From positions 62,001 through 126,000 of the forward strand of contig CAYRHN010000006.1 in NCBI GenBank assembly GCA_964424115.1: a stretch of DNA of 64,000 nucleotides, given 5' to 3'. The number at the start of each line of letters is the position of its first letter. Position 1 is the stretch's first letter. The stretch comes from CAYRHN01 sp964424115 (GTDB lineage: Bacteria; Chloroflexota; Anaerolineae; Anaerolineales; Anaerolineaceae). Both the position numbers and the translations under genes were made by a program. Below, one piece after another: positions 16,301 through 24,802 of this stretch. The notes below the pieces were generated by a model. That model was not told the origin of the DNA. It saw nothing but the letters and a program-made list of their open reading frames with translations, and ran no database searches.

Positions 16301-19300
16301 ACGGAATTGCCCCGGCCTTTACACAAACCTTCACCCTTTCGATCAGCGAGGTGTTGGCCATCACCACTGCGGACCATGCTACCTTCACGGTTGGCACGCC
16401 CGGCACCTTCCTGATCAACACCAGCGGCTACCCCGACCCGGCCATCACCTACACCGGTTCGCTGCCCGGCGGAGTGACCCTGATCGATAACGGCAACGGC
16501 ACCGCCACGCTCTCCGGCACCCCGGATGCGGGCAGCGGCGGCGTGTATACGCTTAACCTGGCCGCCGACAACGGCTCCATCCCGCCCGCGGCGCAGACCT
16601 TCACCCTGACGGTCAACGAAGCTCCGCAGATCACCAGCGCAGACAACACCACCTACACCGTCGGCAGCCTGGGCAGCTTCACCGTCACCAGCGACGGCTT
16701 CCCGACCGCCACGCTCAGCCTGACCGCTGGCAGCCTGCCTTCCGGGTTGACCTTCACCGATAACGGTGACGGCACGGCTGCGCTCTCCGGCACGCCTGCG
16801 GCAGGCAGCGGCGGAATTTATCTCCTGACCTTCACCGCCGCCAACGGGGTGAGCCCGGACGCGACTCAATCCTTCACCCTGACGGTCAACGAAGCGCCGG
16901 CCTTCACCAGCGCAAGGGCGACCACCTTCCCGGTTGGCACCTCGGGCAGCTTCCTGATCACCACCAACGGCTACCCGGCGGCGGCGATCACCTTCACCGG
17001 CTCGCTGCCCTCCGGCGTGACGCTGACGGATAACGGCGACGGCACTGCCACCCTCTCCGGTGCGGCGCCGCAGGGTTCTGGCGGGGTGTACGTGCTTTCT
17101 CTGACAGCGGCCAACGGGGTTGGCGCGGACGCAGCCCAGACCTTTACCCTGACCCTGGAAGAAGCCCCAGACATCATCAGCAGCAACAATGCCACCTTCG
17201 AGGTGGGCAGCCTGGGCAGTTTCACCGTCTTCAGCGTTGGTTATCCGCTCAATACGCTGAGCGAGACCGGCGCACTGCCCACGGGGGTGACCTTTGGGGA
17301 TAATGGCGACAATACTGCCACCCTCTCCGGCACGCCAGCAGCGGGCACCGGCGGCGTGTACACCATCACCCTCACCGCTGCCAACGGCCTAACCCCGGAT
17401 GCTTCGCAGACCTTCACCCTGACGGTCAATGAGGCTCCCAGCTTTACCAGTCCGGACAATGCTTCCTTCCAGGTTGGCGCGGCCGGCAGCTTCACCATCA
17501 CCACCACCGGCTACCCGGCGGCGGCGATCTTCACCAACGACAGCCTGCCCAGCGGGCTGACCCTGACCAACAACGGCGACGGCACGGCCACGATCGCCGG
17601 CACCCCCGCAGCCCTGACCGGCGGGGTGTACACGATCCTCCTCGGCGCAGGCAACGGCATCAACCCGGATGCCTCGCAGACCTTCACCCTGACGATCAGC
17701 GAGGCCCCGCAGATCACCAGCCTGGACAATACCACCTTCACGGTGGGGGCTCTCGGCAGCTTCACTGTCACCAGCACCGGCTACCCGCTCAACACGTTGA
17801 GCGAGACCGGCGCGCTGCCCACCGGCGTGACCTTCCTGGATAATGGCGACAACACCGCCGCGCTCTCCGGCACGCCCGCGGCGGGCAGCGGAGGCGTTTA
17901 CACGATCACCCTGGGTGCGGCCAACGGCGTGCTGCCGGATGCCTCGCAGACCTTCACCCTGACCGTGCTGGAAGCGCCTTCCTTCACCAGCGCCGACAAC
18001 GCCGTCTTCCAGACCGGCGTTCCCGGCAGTTTTACCATTACCACCAACGGTTACCCGCTTCCGGCGATCACTTTCAGCGGTTCATTCCCGGGCAGCCTGG
18101 CCTTGGTGGATAACGGCGACGGCACGGCCACGCTCTCCGGCACGCCCGGCCCGTTTGACGGTGGCGTCTACACCTTCCAGTTGGCCGCTGCCAACGGCGT
18201 TTCTCCCGACGCAGCCCAGACCTTCACCCTCACCATCGGCCAGCCGCCTTCTTTCACCAGCCTGGATAACGCCTCCTTCACCGCCAACCTGCCGGGCCTG
18301 TTCCTCGTCACCACCAGCGGCTACCCGGCGGCTTCGATCACCCTCACCAGCGGCACGCTGCCCGGCGGGTTGACCCTGACCGATAACGGCAACGGCACCG
18401 CTTTCCTGGCGGGTATTCCCGATGACGGCACGGGCGGGGTGTACGTGCTGACCCTGGGAGCGTCCAATGGGCTCGCCCCGGATGCCTCGCAAACCTTCAC
18501 CCTGACGATGCGCGAAAGTCCCTCCATCACCAGCGCCAACGCGGCCACCTTCCTGATCGGGCAGGCCAACAGCTTCACCGTCACCACCGACGGCTTCCCG
18601 ACCGCCACGGTCAACTATGTGCTGATCTCCACCCTGCCGTCCAGCATCCTGGTGACCGATAACGGCGACGGCACGGCCACGCTCTTTGGCACGCCGCTGC
18701 CCGGCGACTGCGGCACCTACACCCTGAGCTGGGTCGCCACCAATGGCGTCCTGCCTCCGGGCTTGCAGACCTTCACCCTCACCATCTACCAGGCCCCGCA
18801 GATCACCAGCGCAGCCAACACCGCCTTTACGGTGGGTACGTTGGGTAGTTTTGGCGTCACCAGCCTGGGCTGCCCGGTTAACACATTGATGGAGACCGGC
18901 GCGCTGCCGGCAGTGCTATCCTTCCTGGATAATGCCGACAACAGCGGCCTGCTCTCCGGCACACCCGCAGATGGCACCGGCGGCGTCTATCCGCTGACCC
19001 TCACCGCGCAGAACCTGGCCGGGATCGACACGCAGGCTTTCACCCTGACGATCAACGAGCCGCCTACCTTCACCAGCGCAGACCATGCCACCTTTGCTGA
19101 AGGCGCGGCCAACAGCTTCACCATTACCACCGACGGCTACCCGGCGGCGGCGATCACCTTCACCGGCGCGCTGCCCGCGGGGGTGACCCTGGTGGATAAC
19201 GGCGACGGCACTGCGGCGCTCTCCGGCACCCCGGCGGCAGGCAGCGGCGGCGTGTATGTGCTGCAACTGACCGGCGCGAACGGCTTCACCCCGGACGCCA

Positions 19301-20913
19301 GCCAGACCTTCACCCTCACGGTGACCCTCTCCCCGGTCTTCACCAGCGCCAACAATACCATCTTTGTTACCGGCAACCCTGGCAGCTTTACCATCACCAC
19401 CAGCGGCTTCCCGGTCCCGGCCATCACGTCCTCGGGTGCGCTGCCCGCGGGGGTGACCCTGGTGGATAACGGCGACGGCACCGCCACCCTTTCCGGCACG
19501 CCCGCAGTGGGCAGCACCGGCACGTTTGTGCTGAGCCTGACGGCGGCTAACGGCATCCTGCCGAACGGCGCGCAGACCTTCACCCTGACCGTGCAAGGCC
19601 CGCCCGGCGTCAGCCTGATTAACTCGGTCGCGGACACCGGCGACGGCCTGCTGGCGGAAGGCGAACACACCTCCGCGGCGATCACCCAGCTGCTGGTGAC
19701 CTTCAGCAAGGATATGAATGCCCTGGACGCGGCTGCGGCGGCAAACTACAGCCTGACCAGCGGCACAACGACCATCTCCATCGACAGCGCGGCCTACGAC
19801 AACCTTACCTACACCGTCACGCTCAACCTCAACGGCGGTGCGGCCCTGCCCGACGGCGCCTATACCCTGACGGTCAAGGGCAGCATTCGCGACACGCTGG
19901 GCGCCCCGATCGGGACGGACTTCGTGCGCATCTTCTATGTCGATACGGTCGGCCCGCAGGTGCTCTTCTTCCTGACCGGCGGCAACGCGCTGATCACGGA
20001 CGGCGCCACCCTGGGCGACAGCTTCAGCAGTATCCTGGTGCAGTTCAACGAGGATGTGGCCAACCCGGCTGGCAACGCGGGCGACGATGTGACCAACCCC
20101 GCCAACTACCTGCTCTTCCAGGCCGGCGCGGACGGCACGCTGGAGACGGTGAGCTGCACGGCAGGCGTGGCCACCACGGATGTGGCGATCGCGGTCGGCC
20201 CGGTCAGCTACCCGTATGCGGGCGGGGCTCCATTCACTGCCCAACTGACGGTCAACAACGGCGCGCGCCTGCCCAACGGCACCTATCACATCATCGTATG
20301 CGGCAGCACCTCGATCGTTGACCTGGCCGGCAATCCGCTCAACAGCGGCGCAGACGCAGGCATCACCTTCACCATCTCACAGATCGAAGAGGCAGAAGTG
20401 ATCCCCAGCACCGGTTTTGCGCCGGGGGTGATCACCCTCCTGCCGCCGGCCGCGGTAGCCTACAAGGACCTGGGCAACCTGTGGATCGAGATCCCCTCGC
20501 AAGGGGTGAAGGCGGGTATTACCGGCGTGCCGTTCGAGAACGACACCTGGAATGTGACCTGGCTGTATGACCAGGTGGGCTGGCTGCAAGGCACGTCTTA
20601 CCCGACCTGGGCCGGCAACACGGTGCTGACCGCCCACGCTTATACGGCTGACGGCCTGCCGGGTCCCTTTGCGGCCTTGAAGAGCCTGAAATACAACGAC
20701 AAGATCATCATCCACTACAATGGGATGCGCTACACCTACGCCCTGCGCGGAAATTTCCTCACTGCGCCCACCAACACGAGCTGGATCACCCGCCACGAGA
20801 AGCTGGATTGGATCACTTTGATCACCTGCCAGCAGTATAACGAAAAGACCCAGTCGTACACCTACCGGCGCGTGGTGCGCGCGGTACTGGTGAATGTCGG
20901 AGCCGATTATTAG
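13303..20913 (+). CDS. Giant CSLREA/beta-helix/Ig-repeat protein with C-terminal sortase domain
   Basis: A protein of 2536 residues. A signal peptide (1-32) is followed by the CSLREA motif (54-59), then a right-handed beta-helix region to about 430 with repeated G-G-x-I/A-N turns. Ig-like domains follow to about 650, one with A-T-Y-N-G-D-A-N-F. Sixteen tandem Ig-fold (He_PIG-type) repeats of about 90 residues reach about 2100, then Big_5-like domains (D-M-N-A-L-D..N-Y-S-L). An IPSTG motif lies at 2367-2371. The last 150 residues form a sortase domain with candidate His2445 (V-L-T-A-H-A-Y), Cys2509 (L-I-T-C) and Arg2522/2523/2526. ATG at 13303 is chosen with GGAGAAG upstream; an in-frame TTG at 13288 is less likely. 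A surface adhesin or stalk is likely. Confidence 0.85.
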   Translation: MKPAIAYTRLILILLLSLSLLAAQPAQSVQARPLKATISVNTTADEYNTNPAACSLREAIQAANTDAAFGGCPAGSGADVITLPAGTYFITLANPGGTNEDNNAFGDFDVKSSLTIQGAGAGSTIIDGNALDKVFALNPICDTAISVTIDGVTVRNGRNSQIWGASDYSFTGGGIDWCGYTSGNFTLSNSVVENNVNVNGYGGGLNTDSVNGYNGTITLSNDIFQNNRTQGTSNQESNGGAVNFFGEAPNVVIQNCTFQNNRTEKPFAVGGALYFRLGYGGNIQVHNTLVDSNSAGSMGGGIYANLLNSATVLTIDQNTRITNNISGNAATGTAGGGGMVIDGVGNVTPVTLSKIVVTGNSESAASDAGSRQGGAGIWIGKASVNISYSRIANNTLQSGSAGGSGLFKNTDTGAVNATNNWWGCSTGPSAAPCNTALLDTGSSGSLTYTPYLQVRTTAAPSTIFVNQISSLTATVNYNSAGTDVSANVERLIGLPVAWSATSGNLSGQQLAVQANGTMTATFTATQAGTSTVAAVVDTDGTLTGSNTAAITVNKANTTTTLVSESADPTLVSSPFTVTYSVTSATGTSPTAPTGNVTVSDGTDSCTGTLAAGSCSLTLTTPGLRSLTATYNGDANFNTSSSAAAPHTVNQPPYFSSAANATFTAGTSGSFNVTTGGFPATPMAITETGALPAGITFVDNGNGTATLSGTPAAGSGGVYVLTLGADNGIAPAASQTFTLTVNEAPVISSANNTTFKVGTAGNFNVISSAFPTATLSITAGSLPGGVTFVDQGNGTAVLSGTPAAGTGGVYTLTIQASNGVGSPAVQTFTLTVNQAPAITSAASITLTAGAAGNFIVTTSGYPATPMAISESGALPSGLTFTDNSNGTATLSGTPAAGTGGVYTLTFGADNGITPAASQTFTLTVNQAPTITSADNTTFAAEVFGSFTVTSSGFPTAALSLTGGSLPSGVSFVDNGNGTAALSGTPAAGTGGVYTLTIGADNGIAPAFTQTFTLSISEVLAITTADHATFTVGTPGTFLINTSGYPDPAITYTGSLPGGVTLIDNGNGTATLSGTPDAGSGGVYTLNLAADNGSIPPAAQTFTLTVNEAPQITSADNTTYTVGSLGSFTVTSDGFPTATLSLTAGSLPSGLTFTDNGDGTAALSGTPAAGSGGIYLLTFTAANGVSPDATQSFTLTVNEAPAFTSARATTFPVGTSGSFLITTNGYPAAAITFTGSLPSGVTLTDNGDGTATLSGAAPQGSGGVYVLSLTAANGVGADAAQTFTLTLEEAPDIISSNNATFEVGSLGSFTVFSVGYPLNTLSETGALPTGVTFGDNGDNTATLSGTPAAGTGGVYTITLTAANGLTPDASQTFTLTVNEAPSFTSPDNASFQVGAAGSFTITTTGYPAAAIFTNDSLPSGLTLTNNGDGTATIAGTPAALTGGVYTILLGAGNGINPDASQTFTLTISEAPQITSLDNTTFTVGALGSFTVTSTGYPLNTLSETGALPTGVTFLDNGDNTAALSGTPAAGSGGVYTITLGAANGVLPDASQTFTLTVLEAPSFTSADNAVFQTGVPGSFTITTNGYPLPAITFSGSFPGSLALVDNGDGTATLSGTPGPFDGGVYTFQLAAANGVSPDAAQTFTLTIGQPPSFTSLDNASFTANLPGLFLVTTSGYPAASITLTSGTLPGGLTLTDNGNGTAFLAGIPDDGTGGVYVLTLGASNGLAPDASQTFTLTMRESPSITSANAATFLIGQANSFTVTTDGFPTATVNYVLISTLPSSILVTDNGDGTATLFGTPLPGDCGTYTLSWVATNGVLPPGLQTFTLTIYQAPQITSAANTAFTVGTLGSFGVTSLGCPVNTLMETGALPAVLSFLDNADNSGLLSGTPADGTGGVYPLTLTAQNLAGIDTQAFTLTINEPPTFTSADHATFAEGAANSFTITTDGYPAAAITFTGALPAGVTLVDNGDGTAALSGTPAAGSGGVYVLQLTGANGFTPDASQTFTLTVTLSPVFTSANNTIFVTGNPGSFTITTSGFPVPAITSSGALPAGVTLVDNGDGTATLSGTPAVGSTGTFVLSLTAANGILPNGAQTFTLTVQGPPGVSLINSVADTGDGLLAEGEHTSAAITQLLVTFSKDMNALDAAAAANYSLTSGTTTISIDSAAYDNLTYTVTLNLNGGAALPDGAYTLTVKGSIRDTLGAPIGTDFVRIFYVDTVGPQVLFFLTGGNALITDGATLGDSFSSILVQFNEDVANPAGNAGDDVTNPANYLLFQAGADGTLETVSCTAGVATTDVAIAVGPVSYPYAGGAPFTAQLTVNNGARLPNGTYHIIVCGSTSIVDLAGNPLNSGADAGITFTISQIEEAEVIPSTGFAPGVITLLPPAAVAYKDLGNLWIEIPSQGVKAGITGVPFENDTWNVTWLYDQVGWLQGTSYPTWAGNTVLTAHAYTADGLPGPFAALKSLKYNDKIIIHYNGMRYTYALRGNFLTAPTNTSWITRHEKLDWITLITCQQYNEKTQSYTYRRVVRAVLVNVGADY
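15250..19604 (+). repeat. Sixteen tandem Ig-like (He_PIG-type) repeats within the giant gene
   Basis: Each unit is about 270-276 bp and encodes a pattern starting A-P-x-I/F-T-S-A-D-N-x-T-F-x-V-G, then L-P-x-G-V-T, D-N-G-x-G-T-A-x-L-S-G-T-P and ending Q-T-F-T-L-T-V. Units are similar enough that long identical stretches recur, so expansion or contraction by recombination is expected. Long apparent open frames on the opposite strand are an artefact of this repetition. Confidence 0.9.
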
Positions 20914-20931
20914 GTTGAAGGAGAGGTTTCT

Positions 20932-21309
20932 ATGAGTACATCTGATCCAAACAATAAGATCACCCGCCGCGACCTGCTCAAATTCATGGCGGCCGGGGTG
21001 GGCAGCGGGCTGGCCAATGCCGCCGCAGCGCCCGCTCGCGGGGCTGCGCGGGCAGCCTCCTGGCTGGAAGCCGCCAGCGCCGATCCGCAGGTGGAATTTG
21101 CGGGAATGCTCGTGCGCGGCACGGTGGACGGCTGTATTCTGGCCTCCAAAGACGGGGGCAAAACCTGGACGCGCGCGACCTGCCTGCATCCCGGCTGCGC
21201 GGTGACCTCACTGACGGTCAGCCGCGGCACCCTCTCCGCCCGGCTGGATTTCCAGGGCCACGCCTTCTCGCTGGCCTCGGCAGACGGCAAGGTGTGGAAA
21301 AGCGGGTAG
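20932..21309 (+). CDS. Tat-exported small protein with sialidase-type (BNR-like) repeat
   Basis: A 125-residue protein. The N-terminus has a twin-arginine motif I-T-R-R-D-L-L-K-F followed by an Ala/Gly-rich hydrophobic stretch, typical of Tat signals. The mature part includes I-L-A-S-K-D-G-G-K-T-W-T-R and a second L-A-S-A-D-G-K-V-W-K, BNR/Asp-box-like units found in beta-propellers, but only about two copies. Three Cys (123-region loop C-I-L, T-C-L-H-P-G-C) could form disulfides. It starts 18 bp after the giant protein gene with AAGGAGAGG, so it is probably a partner of that protein. Confidence 0.65.
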   Translation: MSTSDPNNKITRRDLLKFMAAGVGSGLANAAAAPARGAARAASWLEAASADPQVEFAGMLVRGTVDGCILASKDGGKTWTRATCLHPGCAVTSLTVSRGTLSARLDFQGHAFSLASADGKVWKSG

Positions 21310-21394
21310 AGAAGAACACGTCGTCAGGGATTCTCAAAGTGTCCAGCCGGGTTCTGGCAAGGTCTCGTCTCCCGGCCTGGGAATTTATCAAACG

Positions 21395-21418
21395 CAGCGC
21401 GGCCGATTGGCCGCGCTG
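21395..21418. terminator. Hairpin between convergent genes
   Basis: CAGCGCGGCC (21395-21404) and GGCCGCGCTG (21409-21418) form a perfect 10-bp stem with a 4-nt loop. It lies between the convergent Tat-protein gene and feo operon. No T-run follows, so termination is plausible but not shown. Confidence 0.5.
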
Positions 21419-21466
21419 ATGCGTTGGCAGGGGCGGCGCTGCGGAAGGTGATCCCCCTGCGGATAT

Positions 21467-21697
21467 TCAGGGGGAGGAGCGCCACAATTTCACGCCGGGG
21501 GCAGAGCAGCCCGCGGCAAGCGAACATCCGCTGCAGCTTTGGGGGCGGCAGGCGTCTGTGGTTTGGAGCCTGCCCATTTCGGCCAGGTGCTGGAGCAGCA
21601 CCTCGATCATAGCCGGCGAGGTGCGCAGGCGCTCGGCCAGGCTGCGCACTTCCAGGGTGCCTCCGCGTTGGATCTCGGCTAACAGTTGTTCCAGCAT
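21467..21697 (-). CDS. feoC: FeoC-like regulator with Cys cluster
   Basis: A protein of 76 residues. The N-terminal winged helix includes L-A-E-R-L-R-T-S-P-A-M-I-E. The C-terminal tail has Cys50, Cys55, Cys58 and Cys64 in C-x4-C-x2-C-x5-C spacing, the FeoC iron-sulfur-type motif. FeoC proteins adjust FeoB stability or feo transcription. The ATG is 1 nt after the feoB stop and its ribosome-binding site (GGGAGGG) is inside the end of feoB. Confidence 0.8.
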   Translation of the reverse strand: MLEQLLAEIQRGGTLEVRSLAERLRTSPAMIEVLLQHLAEMGRLQTTDACRPQSCSGCSLAAGCSAPGVKLWRSSP

Positions 21698-21698
21698 G

Positions 21699-23738
21699 TT
21701 ACCCTCCCAAAGCGCGGGCCAGGTGATAGGCGGCGGTCCCGCCGGCCAGCGAAACGCCCAGCATGAGGGCCAGGTTGGCTGCCGCCCAACGCCAGGAACC
21801 GCTTTCCTGGCGGATGGCCGCCAGAGTGGCAACGCAGGGAATGAAGAGGGTCACCACCACCAGGAAGGCGATGCCGGTGGCGGGGGAGTAGGCGGCGGCC
21901 AGGGCAGATGCCAGTCCGGCGCCGCTGCCGCTGTGGAAAAGCACTCCCAGGGTGGCCACAGCGTTCTCCTTGGCGACAAAACTGGTCAGAAGAGCCACGC
22001 TCAGGCGCCAGTCCAACCCCATGATCTGTCCCAGCGGGGCCACAAAGCGCCCAAGCTGGGCCAGATAGGAATGCTCCATGTTGCCGTCCGGCAGGGCGGT
22101 GAGCAGCCACAGCAGCACCGACACGCCCAGGATGATGGTGCCGGCCTTCTTGAGGAATTCGAGCAGGCGCTGCCAGACCAGCAGGCCGATGGTGCGCCAG
22201 TTGGGAATGTGGTAAAGCGGCATTTCCATGATGAAGGCCGAACGCTGGCCGTGAAAAACGGTGCGGTTGAGCAGGACGCCCAGGACCACCAGCAGGAGGA
22301 GCGCAAGGAGGATCAGGCCCCAGGCCACCAGGGCGGCCTGCGCGCTGAAAAAGATGGGGGCAATGAAGGCGATCACGGCCATGCGGGCGGTGCAGGGCAC
22401 AAAGGGCGCGATGAGGATGGAGAGCAGGCGGGCCGGGCGCGAGTCGACCACGCGCGTACCCATCACGGCCGGCACATTGCAGCCAAAACCGAGAAAGAGC
22501 GGCAGGAAGGATTGCCCGTGCAAGCCCATCAGGTGCATGAAATTATCCATCACATAGGCTGCGCGGGCCATGTAGCCCACGTCTTCCAGAATGCCGAAGG
22601 CCGCGAAAAAGACGGCCAGGATGGGGAAGAAGGTCAGCACCGCTCCCACGCCGCCCAGAATGCCGTCCGCGGCCAGGCTGCCGACCCAGGCCGGAGCCGG
22701 GGTAAGGGCGCTGCGAACCGCTTCGGTGAAGGGTTGGATCAGCTGCGCTTCCAACCAGGATTGGATGGGGGCGCCGACGGCAAAGGTGAGCCAGAAGGTC
22801 AGGCCCAGGATGGCGGCCAGGACGAAGAGACCCCAGACGGGATGGGCCGCCCAGCGGTCAATGCGCTCGGTGAGGCTGATCTGCCCCAGGCGGGGGCGGG
22901 TAACAGCGGCGCGCACCAGGCCGTCGATCCATTCGTAGCGTCCGGAGGCGATGGCCAGCATGGCGTCGTCGTGCTGCCGCAGGATCTGCTGCGCCGCCTG
23001 CCAGCGTTCGGGGGGCAGAGACTGGCTGAGCAGGCGGTTGATCTCGGCGTCGCCTTCCAGCAGTTTGACGGCGCTCCATTCAGGCGGATAAGGCGGCGGC
23101 GAGTAATCCTCGACCAGGTCCAGGATGCTCTGGTACACCGCCTGGTGGCCGCCGTGGATCGTCGGGCGGTCGGGCGCGCCCCAGGCAGGAGACTGGCAGC
23201 GCTGCGCGATCACCTGCTGGAGCTCTTGCACACCCTGGCCGCGGCTGGCGCTCATCGCCACCACCGGCACGCCCAGGGCGTTTTGCAGGCTGTCCGCATC
23301 CACCTTCAAGCCTTCCTGTCCGGCCACATCCATCATATTAAGGGCCACAACCAGCGGTACCGGCAGGCAAACCAGTTCCGCCACCAGGTACAGGCTGCGT
23401 TCCAGGTTGGCGGCGTTCACCACCGCCACCACCAGGTCGGGATGTTCCTTGAGGATGAACTCCCGCGCCACCAGCTCATCCGGCGAGTTGGCGGTCAGGC
23501 TGTAGGTGCCGGGCAGGTCCACCAGCGAATAATCGGCGTCGTGGTAGCGGTAAAGGCCCTGGCGCTGCTCGACGGTCTTGCCCGGCCAGTTGCCCACGTG
23601 TTGATTCAACCCGGTCAACAGGTTAAAAATGGTCGATTTCCCCTGATTGGGTTGACCAGCCAGGGCTATTAGATGAGAACGGAGCGCCAGGGCGTTGGTT
23701 TCAGGCGCAGACACCGCCCCGGATGGATGGCAGCTCAT
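21699..23738 (-). CDS. feoB: Ferrous iron transporter FeoB
   Basis: A 679-residue protein. The N-terminal G domain has G1 G-Q-P-N-Q-G-K-S (28-35), a G2 region VGNWPGKTVE, G3 D-L-P-G and G4 N-M-M-D, then a helical spacer. The membrane part follows with Gate motifs such as G-C-N-V-P-A-V-M-G-T-R and F-V-P-C-T-A-R. It moves Fe(II) across the cytoplasmic membrane. The start overlaps the feoA stop by 4 bp (ATGA). It is shorter than Escherichia coli FeoB but close to many other bacterial forms. Confidence 0.95.
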   Translation of the reverse strand: MSCHPSGAVSAPETNALALRSHLIALAGQPNQGKSTIFNLLTGLNQHVGNWPGKTVEQRQGLYRYHDADYSLVDLPGTYSLTANSPDELVAREFILKEHPDLVVAVVNAANLERSLYLVAELVCLPVPLVVALNMMDVAGQEGLKVDADSLQNALGVPVVAMSASRGQGVQELQQVIAQRCQSPAWGAPDRPTIHGGHQAVYQSILDLVEDYSPPPYPPEWSAVKLLEGDAEINRLLSQSLPPERWQAAQQILRQHDDAMLAIASGRYEWIDGLVRAAVTRPRLGQISLTERIDRWAAHPVWGLFVLAAILGLTFWLTFAVGAPIQSWLEAQLIQPFTEAVRSALTPAPAWVGSLAADGILGGVGAVLTFFPILAVFFAAFGILEDVGYMARAAYVMDNFMHLMGLHGQSFLPLFLGFGCNVPAVMGTRVVDSRPARLLSILIAPFVPCTARMAVIAFIAPIFFSAQAALVAWGLILLALLLLVVLGVLLNRTVFHGQRSAFIMEMPLYHIPNWRTIGLLVWQRLLEFLKKAGTIILGVSVLLWLLTALPDGNMEHSYLAQLGRFVAPLGQIMGLDWRLSVALLTSFVAKENAVATLGVLFHSGSGAGLASALAAAYSPATGIAFLVVVTLFIPCVATLAAIRQESGSWRWAAANLALMLGVSLAGGTAAYHLARALGG

Positions 23739-23980
23739 GCGCCCTCAGGTTCTACCATTAACTGCTCGGCTTCACCCCGTCCGAGGGCAATGCGCGCCCC
23801 GCGCACGCTGATGATCAGCGGCCCGCGGCCAATATTTTGCACCATCTGGATCCTGGCGCCGGGGGTCAACCCCAGGGCGTTCATGCGGTGCACCAGACCT
23901 TTGCCGGATTGAAAACCAAGCAAAACGGCCTGCCCGCCGGTTTTGATTTGGGATAAAGAAAAGGGATGTGTTTGAAGCAT
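23735..23980 (-). CDS. feoA: FeoA domain protein
   Basis: An 81-residue SH3-like protein with L-S-Q-I-K-T-G-G-Q-A, H-R-M-N-A-L-G-L-T-P-G-A-R-I and a C-terminal R-G-A-R-I-A-L-G-R-G-E-A. It assists FeoB. It is the first gene of the feoABC operon and overlaps feoB by 4 bp. It is transcribed divergently from the DtxR-type gene across a region holding a 9-bp inverted repeat. Confidence 0.9.
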   Translation of the reverse strand: MLQTHPFSLSQIKTGGQAVLLGFQSGKGLVHRMNALGLTPGARIQMVQNIGRGPLIISVRGARIALGRGEAEQLMVEPEGA

Positions 23981-24006
23981 GAATGAAAATCCTGAGGCCG
24001 CCGCGC

Positions 24007-24034
24007 TTGACAGGGCGGGGGGGTGTGTTACAAT
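24007..24034 (+). promoter_or_regulatory. Candidate promoter for the DtxR-type gene
   Basis: TTGACA (24007-24012) and TACAAT (24029-24034) are separated by 16 bp on the plus strand. The predicted start near 24041 would place the inverted repeat 24067-24093 in the early transcribed region before the ATG at 24134. Confidence 0.5.
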
Positions 24035-24066
24035 TTTTTCAAGCTTAGGCTCGCTTGTGAATTAGC

Positions 24067-24093
24067 ATATACTAACCTTGATGATTAGTATAT
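24067..24093. promoter_or_regulatory. Candidate metal-regulator operator
   Basis: ATATACTAA (24067-24075) and TTAGTATAT (24085-24093) are perfect 9-bp inverted repeats with a 9-bp spacer. The element lies between feoA and the divergent DtxR-family gene. The position and the TTAG/CTAA half-sites suit a DtxR/MntR-family operator controlling both. Confidence 0.6.
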
Positions 24094-24133
24094 ACCACAG
24101 CCCTTTATACGTCAAGGCTTTCCCCTAACCTTT

Positions 24134-24802
24134 ATGAGTGATATTCATCCTTCAGCAACCATTCAAGATTATTTGTGGGTGATCTATGTCATGGAACGAG
24201 ACGGCGAGACCGTCATCGCTGCCCGCCTGGCGGAGATGTTCACCGTTTCCGCGCCGACCGTGACCATGACGCTGAAGCGGATGGCGCGCGACGGGTTGAT
24301 CGAGCTGGACCGCCGCAAAGGCATTTGCCTTACCGAATCCGGCAGAGTACAGGCCCAATCGGTCCTGCGCCGCCACATGCTGACCGAGTGGCTGTTGGCG
24401 GACAAGCTCAAGGTGCCGTGGGCGCAGACCCACGGCGACGCGCACCAGCTGGAGCATGCGCTCTCGCAGGATTTGGAGGAGCGCCTGGCGGCCAGCCTGG
24501 ACAATCCGCTGGTCTGCCCGCACGGCAATCCGCTGCCGGGCTGCGAGAGCGTGGTCGCGGCCTGGCCGGCGTTGGATACCCAGCCGGTGGGCAGGCAACT
24601 GATCTTGCGGCGGGTGCATGAGTTTGCCGAGAATAACCATCCATTGCTGGAATACCTGGAAGCCAATGGGCTGGTGCCGGGAGCGCATTTGCAGGTGGTG
24701 GAAGTGCTGCCGTTCAATCAGAGCATCACCGTGCAGGTGGGGGAACGCCGGGTGATGCTGGGTTACACGGTGGCGCGAAGATTATTCGTGGAATCTGCCT
24801 GA
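24134..24802 (+). CDS. DtxR-family metal-dependent repressor
   Basis: A 222-residue protein. An N-terminal winged helix (V-S-A-P-T-V-T-M-T-L-K-R-M) is followed by the dimerisation domain with H-x-L-E-H-A-L and E-E-R. The C-terminal FeoA/SH3-like domain (about 150-222) contains N-G-L-V-P-G-A-H-L-Q-V. It probably senses Fe(II) or Mn(II) and represses feoABC from the intervening inverted repeat. No ribosome-binding site is apparent before the ATG. Its stop overlaps the start of the alpha-galactosidase gene (TGATG), an unexpected coupling. Confidence 0.9.
   Translation: MSDIHPSATIQDYLWVIYVMERDGETVIAARLAEMFTVSAPTVTMTLKRMARDGLIELDRRKGICLTESGRVQAQSVLRRHMLTEWLLADKLKVPWAQTHGDAHQLEHALSQDLEERLAASLDNPLVCPHGNPLPGCESVVAAWPALDTQPVGRQLILRRVHEFAENNHPLLEYLEANGLVPGAHLQVVEVLPFNQSITVQVGERRVMLGYTVARRLFVESA

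Noticed and set aside
13192..20289. Long minus-strand open frames opposite the giant gene
   Set aside because: They are repetitive low-complexity shadows of the Ig repeats with no ribosome-binding sites and no domains, while the plus strand has a signal peptide and clear domains.
21558..23672. 704-residue plus-strand frame over feoB
   Set aside because: Gln/Gly/His-rich shadow; feoB on the minus strand is unambiguous.
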